A stretch of DNA of 6,777 bases from Salaquimonas sp. (GTDB lineage: Bacteria; Pseudomonadota; Alphaproteobacteria; Rhizobiales; Rhizobiaceae): contig JAHEHW010000094.1 in NCBI GenBank assembly GCA_024639745.1, forward strand, positions 1 to 6,777, read 5' to 3'. The translations under genes were made by a program, and so were the position numbers. Below, piece after piece: positions 1 to 6,362 of the stretch; position 1 is the first letter of the stretch; every line of letters begins with the position of its first letter. The notes below the pieces were generated by a model, which searched no databases, had not been told where the DNA came from, and saw nothing but the letters and a program-made list of their open reading frames with translations.

Positions 1-1743
1 AATTGAAACGGCTGACGCCCATTCCCCTGCAATCCCGCGTTGACGTTCAAGCCAGTTTCGATCCCTGACAAGGGTCGCGGCGGGCGTCACCATAAGATAG
101 CGCGTTTCCGAAAGCTTCGTCACAGTGACATCGGCTTCGATACCGCCGTTTTCATTCAGCATCTGGGTATAGACGACCCTTCCTGTCGGCACCGACATCT
201 TATTGCCACAGACGCGATCGAGGAAACGCTCGGCGGTCGGGCCGTCAATGATCAGCTTGCCGAAGGACGACATGTCATACATGCCGACCCCTTCGCGAAC
301 CGCACGATGCTCCCGCGCTGCGTTTTCAAACCAGTTCTGTCGCTTCCAGGAATACCGGTACTCTCTGGCTTCTCCGGCTTCGGCAAACCAGTTGGCCCGC
401 TCCCAACCGGCAAGTTCTCCGAAGACCGCACCATTGGCCTCAAGCTGGGCATTAAATGGCGTCCGCCGCACCCCTCTGGCCGTTGCCTTCTGCCGATAGG
501 GATAATGATCGGCGTAAAGCAGCCCCAGCGTTTCGGTCGCTCGCGCCACTAGGTAGCTGCGATTGCCCATGAAGGGCTGCATCCGCCGGATATCCACGTC
601 TGAAAGATCGAATGGCGGATAGCCGTATTCCATCCAATGGGCGAGCGCCATTCCAGCACCGCCGGATGACTGAATACCGACGGAATTGAACCCGGCACAG
701 ACGAAATAATTCTTTAGCTCCGGCGCTTCTCCGAGGTGATAGGCGTCGTCCGGCGTAAAGCTTTCCGGTCCGTTGAAAAAGGTGTGAATGCCGGTTTCCG
801 CAAGAAGCGGCATCCGTTTCACCGCCATTTCGAGAATCGGTTCGAAATGGTCGAAATCCTCGGGCAATTGATCGAAGCAGAAATCCTCCGGGATGCCGTC
901 CATTCCCCAGGGTTTCGAAACCGGCTCGAAAGCCCCGAGCATGATTTTCCCGGCATCTTCCTTGTAGTAGGCGCATTCGTCAGGGACCCGCAGAACCGGC
1001 AACTGGGTCAGACCCGGTATGTTTTCTGAAACAATATAGAAATGCTCACAGGCCTGTAGCGGCAGGTTCACGCCGTTCTGACGCGCCAGCGAATGGCCCC
1101 ACATGCCTGCGCAATTGACAACCGCATCAGCGGAAATCGTACCGGTCTCGCAATCGCTTTCGCGAAACCATTCAACGCCCGACACCCGACCGTTCTTCTC
1201 AAGAACGCGCGTTGCTTTCACGCCTTCGAAGACTTCGGCGCCGTTCTGACGCGCACTGCGCGCCAGTGCATGGGCAATATTGCCGGGATCCCCCTGGCCA
1301 TCCTTTGCAAGATAAACTCCGCCCTTGACGTCTGACGTTTCCAGATGTGGGTAACGCGTCTTTATCTCATCTGGCGTAATGACTTCGATCTCGACCCCGA
1401 AAGCCCGCGCCATCGAAGCCGAACGCTTGATTTCTTCCATACGCTCATCTGTCAGCGCAACCGTAATCGAACCGCACCGCCTGAAGCCCGTCGCAACGCC
1501 GGTTTCAGCTTCCAGATTGCCGTATAACTCCTGGCTGTATTTCGCGAGCCGCGTCATATTGGCGGTTGCCCGCAACTGTGCGATCAGGCCTGCCGCGTGC
1601 CAGGTCGTTCCGCAGGTTAATTGCTTACGTTCCAGCAGAACGATGTCTGTCCAGCCAAGCTTTGCAAGATGATAGGCAACCGAACATCCGGCTACCCCGC
1701 CTCCGATGATGACCGCACGTGCCTGGTCAGGCGGCCGCTTCAT
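1..1743 (-). CDS. FAD-dependent demethylating dehydrogenase with GcvT domain (dimethylglycine/sarcosine dehydrogenase family), 3' end cut by window
   Basis: Reading the minus strand from ATG at 1743 gives 581 uninterrupted codons to base 1 with no stop, so the C-terminus lies outside the window. Residues 11-19 are the Rossmann motif VIIGGGVAG and Glu38 ends the second strand as the usual ADP-ribose contact. TTWHAAG follows, with His49 at the place where family members bind FAD covalently. Near residues 320-370 come FTPDD and a GFNSVGIQSSGGAG loop typical of the flavin domain. GWERANWFA near 445 leads into the GcvT folate domain, where Asp538 sits in GGIEADVTV. Family enzymes are about 800-850 residues, so roughly 230 are missing here. 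They oxidise N-methyl groups of dimethylglycine or sarcosine and hand formaldehyde-level carbon to tetrahydrofolate. The start overlaps the stop of the upstream paralogue, with only a weak AGG 11 bases ahead, so translation is probably coupled. The exact substrate is not determinable from sequence. Confidence 0.88.
   Translation of the reverse strand, partial: MKRPPDQARAVIIGGGVAGCSVAYHLAKLGWTDIVLLERKQLTCGTTWHAAGLIAQLRATANMTRLAKYSQELYGNLEAETGVATGFRRCGSITVALTDERMEEIKRSASMARAFGVEIEVITPDEIKTRYPHLETSDVKGGVYLAKDGQGDPGNIAHALARSARQNGAEVFEGVKATRVLEKNGRVSGVEWFRESDCETGTISADAVVNCAGMWGHSLARQNGVNLPLQACEHFYIVSENIPGLTQLPVLRVPDECAYYKEDAGKIMLGAFEPVSKPWGMDGIPEDFCFDQLPEDFDHFEPILEMAVKRMPLLAETGIHTFFNGPESFTPDDAYHLGEAPELKNYFVCAGFNSVGIQSSGGAGMALAHWMEYGYPPFDLSDVDIRRMQPFMGNRSYLVARATETLGLLYADHYPYRQKATARGVRRTPFNAQLEANGAVFGELAGWERANWFAEAGEAREYRYSWKRQNWFENAAREHRAVREGVGMYDMSSFGKLIIDGPTAERFLDRVCGNKMSVPTGRVVYTQMLNENGGIEADVTVTKLSETRYLMVTPAATLVRDRNWLERQRGIAGEWASAVSI
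383..409 (-). repeat. 27-base paralogy repeat, copy in dehydrogenase 2
   Basis: These bases match 2824-2850 at 24 of 27 positions by eye. Both encode GWERANWFA, the conserved link just before the GcvT domain. This is retained coding homology between tandem paralogues, not a mobile or regulatory repeat. Confidence 0.7.
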
Positions 1744-1745
1744 CA
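1741..1745 (-). promoter_or_regulatory. TGATG stop/start overlap between the two dehydrogenases
   Basis: The TGA of the upstream gene (1745-1743) shares its last base with the ATG of the downstream gene (1743-1741). The only purine-rich site ahead is an AGG at 1757-1755, eleven bases away, which is weak and distant. The arrangement is the classic one for termination-reinitiation, so the downstream enzyme is probably made by ribosomes finishing the upstream one, at a linked ratio. The overlap is seen directly; the coupling is inferred. Confidence 0.8.
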
Positions 1746-4202
1746 GGCTTTCTGCCTGCTGTTGTCGGGATCGAATACGGCGTGATGCTCCTGAACAACG
1801 GCATCCCGTTTCTCACCGAATATATCGACTTTGAGTGTTTGTCCGGCTGTAGCTAAATCGGCGCAGACCATGCCAAGCGCCAACGACTTGTCGACCCGAT
1901 GCCCCCATCCACCGGAAGTCGTTTCACCGACCACCTCGTCCTCGTGCCAGATCGTCGACATATACGGAGCATCATAGTCTCCGGCCTCAACCACAAGCGA
2001 TACGAAGCGCTTTTTCGATCCGTTTTCCCGTTCGCGTTCCAACGCCGCCTTGCCCCGGAAGTCGGGCTTCGACCAGGCGATAAAACGCTCAAGCCCCGCC
2101 TCGAGCAGTGTGTAATCCGTTGAAAGATCGCCCTTCCAGCTTCTGTAACCCTTTTCGAGACGCAGGCTGTCCAGCGCATACATCCCGAATGGCCGCATGC
2201 CATAATTCTCTCCGGTATCCATGATGATATCATAGACTTCACCGGCTACATCGTTTCGGACATGGACCTCCCAGCCAAGCGCTCCCGCAAAGGAAACCCG
2301 CTGAAACAGCGCATCATGGGCATCGACCCGACCGCGCTTCACCGTCAACCAGGGCTCATCGAACGGGCCATCCGCGCATTCGGATAATATTTCGCGCGCC
2401 TTGGGACCGGTAATCAGGAAACAGTCGTGATTATCGGTATCATCCGTAATCGTGATCTGGCCGTTTTCCGGCAGAAACTTCCGCAGCAATTCCAGGTCAT
2501 GCCATTGAGCAACCGACGGAGAGATCAGCAGGACGCCGTCTTCCTCAATCCGTGACATCGACATTTCCGTAACGATCCGCCCCCGCTCGTCGGCGAAATA
2601 GGCAAGCCCAAGCCGTCCGAGCGACGGCACCTTGCCGGCAATCAGGCTTTCGAGCCATTCGACGACCCCGTCACCCCGGACCGCAAAGCGCGCGAAACCA
2701 GGCAGATCGAGAATCCCGGCACTATTATGCACCGCCAGACATTCTTCCCGGACACGCTTGAACCAGGGGCCATCGCGCCGGAATGTCAGTGTCGAAGCCT
2801 CGGAAGTATCGTCGTCATCCCGGGCGAACCAGTTTGCCCGCTCCCAGCCGTTATAGGGGCCGAACTGGGCCCCATCGGCAATCAGATTTTCATGCACAGG
2901 GGACAGCTTCTTGTCGCGTCCCTCGGGCCATTCATGATGCGGAAAATGAATCGCATATTCGTGCCCATAGACCTCCATCCCCTTGCGGTTGCAGTAGTCC
3001 TGGTCGCAAAACGCCGTAAAACGCCTCGGATCGCAGGACCACATGTCCCATTCTGTTGATCCTTCGGTGACCCATTCGGCAAGCACCTTGCCGGCACCGC
3101 CGGCCTGACAAATACCGAAGGTAAAGACGCAAGCCTCGAAAGCGTTGGGAACGCCAGGAATAGGTCCGATCAGCGGATTGCCGTCAGGGGTATAGGGAAT
3201 CGGCCCGTTGATGACCTTGTTGACCCCAACACTACCAAGGAGCGGAACGCGTGCCATGGCATCATTGATATGCCACTCTATCCGCTCGAGATCGTCCGGG
3301 AAGAGCTGGAAGGAGAAATCCTCCGGCATCGGATCACCGGGGTCGATCCAGTGCCCTTTGCAATTGTGTTCGTAAGGCCCAAGATTCAGGCCATGCTTTT
3401 CCTGCCGAAGGTAATAGGAGGAATCGACATCCCGAAGAAGCGGCAGCTTGTGACCAACTTCTTTGGTCCACGCTTCTAGCTCGGGAATTTCCTCTGTCAA
3501 CAGGTATTGGTGGCTCATCACCATCATCGGCAACATGCGACCACCGTAAGGCCTGAACCATTCAGCGACCCGTTGTGCGTAATAGCCGGCGGCATTCACG
3601 ACGAATTCGCAACGAATATCGCCGTGCTCAGTCTCGATGATCCATTCGCCTTTTTCCCGCCGCGCACCGGTTGCCGGGCAATTGCGAATAACTTTCGCGC
3701 CAAGATCACGGGCACCTTTCGCGAGCGCCTGTGTCAGCTGGGCCGGATCGATATCGCCATCCTGCGGATCGTAGAGTCCGCCTTCGAGATCATGCAATTC
3801 GAGAAATGGATAACGATCCTTCAGATCGCTCGTACCAACGAGGTCGATGTCCATGCCCTGGTAACGGCCCATGCCCCTTACCCGCTCGAACTCCAGCATC
3901 CGCTCCTTCGTGTGCGCCAGCCGTAGAGACCCGGTCACATGGTAGTTCATCGGGTAGTCGACGCGATCACCAAGGTCCCGGAAAAGCTCGGCGGAATACC
4001 GCTGCATGTTCATGATCGACCAGGAAGAGGAAAACGTCGGAACGTTTCCCGCCGCGTGCCAGGTAGAACCTGCGGTCAATTCGTTGCGTTCGAGAAGAAT
4101 GCAATCCGTCCAGCCGGCAAGGGCCAGATGGTAAAGGCAGGACGCGCCGACCGCGCCGCCGCCGATGATGACAACCCGTGCTGCCGATGGAACTTCTGTC
4201 AC
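1743..4202 (-). CDS. FAD-dependent demethylating dehydrogenase with GcvT domain (dimethylglycine dehydrogenase family), complete
   Basis: This is an 819-residue protein when started at GTG 4202. That start has a strong GGGGAGGGG Shine-Dalgarno and puts the N-terminus in register with the downstream paralogue, with His49 of STWHAAG at the same number in both. TTG 4241 and ATG 4238 would add 13 or 12 residues but have no ribosome site. Visible in order are: VVIIGGGAVG at 10-19, Glu38, the likely covalent-FAD His49, the end of the flavin domain near 330-375 (PYTPDGNPLIGP, then FGICQAGGAG), GWERANWFA near 451, a GcvT domain to about 720, and a GcvT C-terminal barrel with GETTSGGWGH near 760. The set resembles mammalian dimethylglycine dehydrogenase, including LRLEKGYRSW. 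Glu546 stands where the paralogue has Asp538. The likely role is oxidative N-demethylation coupled to tetrahydrofolate in the cytoplasm. No signal peptide is visible. The substrate is inferred only to family level. Confidence 0.9.
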   Translation of the reverse strand: MTEVPSAARVVIIGGGAVGASCLYHLALAGWTDCILLERNELTAGSTWHAAGNVPTFSSSWSIMNMQRYSAELFRDLGDRVDYPMNYHVTGSLRLAHTKERMLEFERVRGMGRYQGMDIDLVGTSDLKDRYPFLELHDLEGGLYDPQDGDIDPAQLTQALAKGARDLGAKVIRNCPATGARREKGEWIIETEHGDIRCEFVVNAAGYYAQRVAEWFRPYGGRMLPMMVMSHQYLLTEEIPELEAWTKEVGHKLPLLRDVDSSYYLRQEKHGLNLGPYEHNCKGHWIDPGDPMPEDFSFQLFPDDLERIEWHINDAMARVPLLGSVGVNKVINGPIPYTPDGNPLIGPIPGVPNAFEACVFTFGICQAGGAGKVLAEWVTEGSTEWDMWSCDPRRFTAFCDQDYCNRKGMEVYGHEYAIHFPHHEWPEGRDKKLSPVHENLIADGAQFGPYNGWERANWFARDDDDTSEASTLTFRRDGPWFKRVREECLAVHNSAGILDLPGFARFAVRGDGVVEWLESLIAGKVPSLGRLGLAYFADERGRIVTEMSMSRIEEDGVLLISPSVAQWHDLELLRKFLPENGQITITDDTDNHDCFLITGPKAREILSECADGPFDEPWLTVKRGRVDAHDALFQRVSFAGALGWEVHVRNDVAGEVYDIIMDTGENYGMRPFGMYALDSLRLEKGYRSWKGDLSTDYTLLEAGLERFIAWSKPDFRGKAALERERENGSKKRFVSLVVEAGDYDAPYMSTIWHEDEVVGETTSGGWGHRVDKSLALGMVCADLATAGQTLKVDIFGEKRDAVVQEHHAVFDPDNSRQKA
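2824..2850 (-). repeat. 27-base paralogy repeat, copy in dehydrogenase 1
   Basis: This is the partner of 383-409, with three mismatches. Such near-identity in otherwise diverged genes marks strong constraint at this segment, or possibly local gene conversion. Confidence 0.7.
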
Positions 4203-4204
4203 TG

Positions 4205-4213
4205 CCCCTCCCC
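4205..4213 (-). promoter_or_regulatory. Shine-Dalgarno deciding a GTG start for dehydrogenase 1
   Basis: On the minus strand GGGGAGGGG stands just before GTG 4202, with GGAGG ending four bases from the start codon. The alternative ATG at 4238 is preceded by a pyrimidine-mixed stretch with no complement to the 16S tail. The GTG start also aligns residue for residue with the N-terminus of the downstream paralogue over the first 52 positions, 33 of them identical by eye. Confidence 0.75.
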
Positions 4214-4296
4214 GAGAAATAGCGGCCTGGTGCCGCATCAATCCAGGTTACGGTATAGGAGTGTTCCAGTGGCGTCGCTCTTTGGCAAGAGATAAT

Positions 4297-4315
4297 ATCC
4301 GCCAGACCGGCGGAT
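4297..4315 (-). terminator. Intercistronic hairpin after the binding-protein gene (weak terminator or mRNA stabiliser)
   Basis: ATCCGCC (4297-4303) and GGCGGAT (4309-4315) form a perfect 7-bp stem with a 5-base loop. On the minus strand it lies 32 bases past the stop of the binding-protein gene and is followed by ATTATCTCTT, which is T-rich but not a clean run. It could be an inefficient intrinsic terminator, or a structure protecting the 3' end of the binding-protein message so that this protein is made in excess over the enzymes, as is common in ABC-transporter operons. The stem is seen; the function is inferred. Confidence 0.5.
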
Positions 4316-4346
4316 TGGTCGAAAATTTTGAGGCAACGCAGAACGC

Positions 4347-5600
4347 CTAGAGCCCTTCGATCCCACGCTCGCGAGCAGCCTGCAGATAATCGGCCTCCGC
4401 TGCTGCCAGAGCTTCGTTCGCACTCGCCTCGCCCTTCATGAAGGATTCGAGATGCGACGCTAAGGTCCTTTGCAGCAATTCCAGCGCCTCACTGGCCGGA
4501 TAAGCCGCCATCCCGGCATTGACTGCGGCAAGCAAATCCTTTGTCAAAACACCTGGCTCGTAGTCTTTCAGAAGCCAGAAGGCTATGTCCCGATTCTGTT
4601 CGAGCATATCCTTGTCCAGCCCTTCGAGCGCAGTCAGAAAAGCGGCCTCAGCCTCCTCATTCGTAGCGCTGACCGGGATTGCGAAACCATCCCACCACAA
4701 AGTTGCTGCAGGGGGACCGCCAGGCTCGACACTCGGTGCCGGAAGATATTGAATTTTTCCGGCAACGCGGCTGACAGCCGGATTTTCAAGCGGCCCCGCG
4801 CTCGAAATCCAGTTGATCGCCATCGGCGCGCGAAATTTCAAAAGGTCGTCAAGGGTTTGCCCGACATCGGCCGTTTCGAGATAGTCATCCTGCAAAAATG
4901 CCGACAACGCTTTCAACCGTGCCAATACGGCCTGCCCCGTTTCTCCGGCAATGAGCGGTCGATTGGCGCCATCGAACAATTGGCCGCCCTGCGCCAGATA
5001 ATGCTCAACAAAAGCCTCAGTAAGGTTCCATCCACGTTTCAACGGCAAGGCGAGTGAACGCTCGTACAAGGAGTTGCCCTGAAGCGCTTCGGCTGCCTGG
5101 AGCAATTGATTATAGGTGTCCGGGACTGCGACAGCCTCCTGCCGCAACAGATCGGAATGCACCATCAAAGCACGCATATTGCCAATCACGGCAATCGCGT
5201 GGATTTTACCGTTCGATCGGATCAATTGCCTGTCATGAAGCTGATCGCGATATTTCTCGACCAGATCGTCTATCGGGCGGAGAAGCCGCTGGGAAATCAG
5301 TCTCGAAAAGGAGGTATTGGAAACACCGACCAGAGAGCCGAGATTGCGGTCCGGGCTGGTCGCGCTCGGAAAAACGCTGATGGCGTCAAAGCCAAAATTG
5401 GTGTCGACATTGCCGCACTGTTCCATTTGCCGGGCGATCTGCCGCCAGAACGGGTAATCCGGCAGGTTGATGGTGATAGCGGTATTGTTCGGGGCCAGAC
5501 AGTCGGCGGAAGCTGGGGCCGCCGGAGCAAGGCAAATTAGTGCGACCAGAAGCCAATTGCAGCAACGTTCGAAAAACTTAAATCTCCCTGGCTCAATCAT
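4347..5600 (-). CDS. Periplasmic ABC-transporter solute-binding protein (extracellular solute-binding family 1)
   Basis: This is a 417-residue protein from ATG 5600. An upstream TTG at 5624 would add eight charged residues ahead of the signal peptide and is less likely; AAGG about nine bases before the ATG can serve as ribosome site. Residues 1-32 form a Sec signal: basic FKFFER, hydrophobic core WLLVALICLAPAAP, then Ala-Ser-Ala as a signal peptidase I site before Asp33. It has no lipobox, so it should be a free periplasmic protein. LLRPIDDLVEKY in the first lobe and LWWDGFAIPVSA in the second match family 1 binding proteins (UgpB/MalE fold). The mature protein has exactly two cysteines, Cys34 and Cys62, which may form a disulfide. 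The gene is followed by two methylamine-type dehydrogenases, so a methylated amine or betaine is a plausible ligand. Family members more often bind sugars, and no permease or ATPase is in the window. Confidence 0.82.
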   Translation of the reverse strand: MIEPGRFKFFERCCNWLLVALICLAPAAPASADCLAPNNTAITINLPDYPFWRQIARQMEQCGNVDTNFGFDAISVFPSATSPDRNLGSLVGVSNTSFSRLISQRLLRPIDDLVEKYRDQLHDRQLIRSNGKIHAIAVIGNMRALMVHSDLLRQEAVAVPDTYNQLLQAAEALQGNSLYERSLALPLKRGWNLTEAFVEHYLAQGGQLFDGANRPLIAGETGQAVLARLKALSAFLQDDYLETADVGQTLDDLLKFRAPMAINWISSAGPLENPAVSRVAGKIQYLPAPSVEPGGPPAATLWWDGFAIPVSATNEEAEAAFLTALEGLDKDMLEQNRDIAFWLLKDYEPGVLTKDLLAAVNAGMAAYPASEALELLQRTLASHLESFMKGEASANEALAAAEADYLQAARERGIEGL

Positions 5601-5932
5601 CGTACTGCGCCTTTTCTCCGGCAACGGTATGAAACTCGGTTTTTCCCTTTGAATGGCTCAAAAAAAGCTGGAGGGCAAACTTATTCCAACCACTGGACAA
5701 TTCCGCCTTCTGACGATAAAAGCCGCATCGAGTCCTTCGTGGCCGGATGCACTTCTTGTGTGTAGTCCGTCAACGAAGGCATTTTGTTATTGATGTTACC
5801 GGATAAAACTGGTTTTCAACCCCGGGGCAACAGGAATAACCATCTGCCTTCATGGACAATGAATTGACGCACGAGATAGTGCCGTTCCCGATCCATGCAA
5901 AAAGGCAAGCTGACACTGTGTGAGGACGTACC
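5601..5932. other. Divergent intergenic region between the binding-protein gene and acpXL
   Basis: These 332 bases should hold the promoters of both divergent units, but no convincing -35/-10 pair is visible. TTGACG occurs on the plus strand at 5864-5869 and on the minus strand at 5773-5768, each a good -35 box without a recognisable -10 at 16-18 bases. A perfect 7-bp inverted repeat, CCTTCGT at 5734-5740 and ACGAAGG at 5773-5779, has arms 39 bases apart and could be a regulator site or chance. A run of seven A lies near 5660. A 23-codon open frame (5852-5923) ends just before acpXL. No RNA gene is recognised. Confidence 0.5.
5922..5926 (+). promoter_or_regulatory. Shine-Dalgarno for the GTG start of acpXL
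   Basis: GAGGA ends six bases before GTG 5933, a standard spacing. This fixes the GTG as start. The resulting N-terminus, [10 protein letters not shown], matches the beginning of rhizobial AcpXL proteins as I recall them. Confidence 0.75.
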
Positions 5933-6208
5933 GTGAGCACCTTCGACAAAGTAGCCGACATTATTTCGGAAACCAGTGAAATCCCGCGCGAGGAAATTAC
6001 GCCGGATAGCCACACCATCGACGATCTGGGCATCGACAGCCTCGATTTCCTCGACATCGTTTTCGCGATCGACAAAGAATTCGGCATTAAGATCCCGCTC
6101 GAGACCTGGACGCAGGAAGTCAATGACGGAAAAGCCTCTACCGAGGAATACTTCGTCATGAAAAATCTCGTCGCCAAGATCGACGAACTGATCGCCGCAA
6201 AAGGCTGA
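5933..6208 (+). CDS. acpXL: Acyl carrier protein AcpXL, for very-long-chain fatty acids of lipid A
   Basis: This is a 91-residue acidic protein from GTG 5933, slightly longer than the housekeeping AcpP (about 78). Residues 33-43 read [11 protein letters not shown], where Ser36 is the 4'-phosphopantetheine attachment site. [12 protein letters not shown] follows, then [21 protein letters not shown]. That second half departs from AcpP and is, from memory, the signature of rhizobial AcpXL, which carries the growing 27-hydroxyoctacosanoyl chain used to acylate lipid A. The protein acts in the cytoplasm with dedicated elongation enzymes. The next gene is a FabZ-type dehydratase, matching the known acpXL-fabZ-fabF-fabF-adh-lpxXL order of rhizobia. 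Confidence is high for an acyl carrier protein and good for the XL subtype. Confidence 0.88.
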   Translation: MSTFDKVADIISETSEIPREEITPDSHTIDDLGIDSLDFLDIVFAIDKEFGIKIPLETWTQEVNDGKASTEEYFVMKNLVAKIDELIAAKG

Positions 6209-6362
6209 TTTCCCGGGCTTTTTCCCGGATTATGGCTTGACCCTTTCAAGCCCCTCGCGGGGGCCTGTTTCGTTGAAAACGACGACGTAAGCGGGCGTGG
6301 CCAAGCCGCAAGGGTGCCAGCCTCGGAAGGTGGCCATCGAATCTGGTTTGGATACCTGAATC
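6209..6362 (+). other. acpXL-fabZ intergenic region with two short hairpins
   Basis: The gap is 154 bases, long for two genes of one pathway. Just after the acpXL stop, CCGGG (6213-6217) and CCCGG (6224-6228) can pair around a CTTTTT loop. A second stem pairs GCCCC (6250-6254) with GGGGC (6260-6264) around TCGCG and is followed by CTGTTTCGTT, a poor T-tract. Either could attenuate read-through or stabilise the acpXL message, giving more carrier protein than dehydratase. No promoter or extra gene is evident in the remainder. Confidence 0.4.

Noticed and set aside
40..552. Plus-strand open frame of 170 codons
   Set aside because: It lies fully antisense to the conserved dehydrogenase 2 coding region and has an arginine/proline-rich composition with no recognisable domain, typical of a frame shadow.
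3507..3926. Plus-strand open frame of 139 codons
   Set aside because: It is the shadow of dehydrogenase 1; the minus frame carries all the family motifs.
4226..4247. CCTGG/CCAGG inverted repeat around the ATG at 4238
   Set aside because: It has only five base pairs with a 12-base loop, and the enclosed ATG is not the favoured start; chance is sufficient.
4470..5057. Plus-strand open frame of 195 codons
   Set aside because: It is antisense to the binding-protein gene, has no ribosome site or family motif, and is explained by the codon bias of the real gene.
5601..5624. TTG start at 5624 for the binding protein
   Set aside because: It adds charged residues before the signal peptide, and a normal ATG with acceptable spacing to AAGG lies at 5600.
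5655..5670. Run of A/T near 5660 as a terminator
   Set aside because: No GC-rich stem precedes the T run on the minus strand, and it lies upstream of, not after, a gene on that strand.
5864..5892. Sigma-70 promoter for acpXL based on TTGACG at 5864
   Set aside because: The -35 box is good, but no -10-like hexamer occurs 16-18 bases on, so it is not listed as a promoter.
5770..6249. Minus-strand open frame of 159 codons covering acpXL
   Set aside because: It is opposite a clearly conserved acyl carrier protein, and its serine-rich translation shows no domain.
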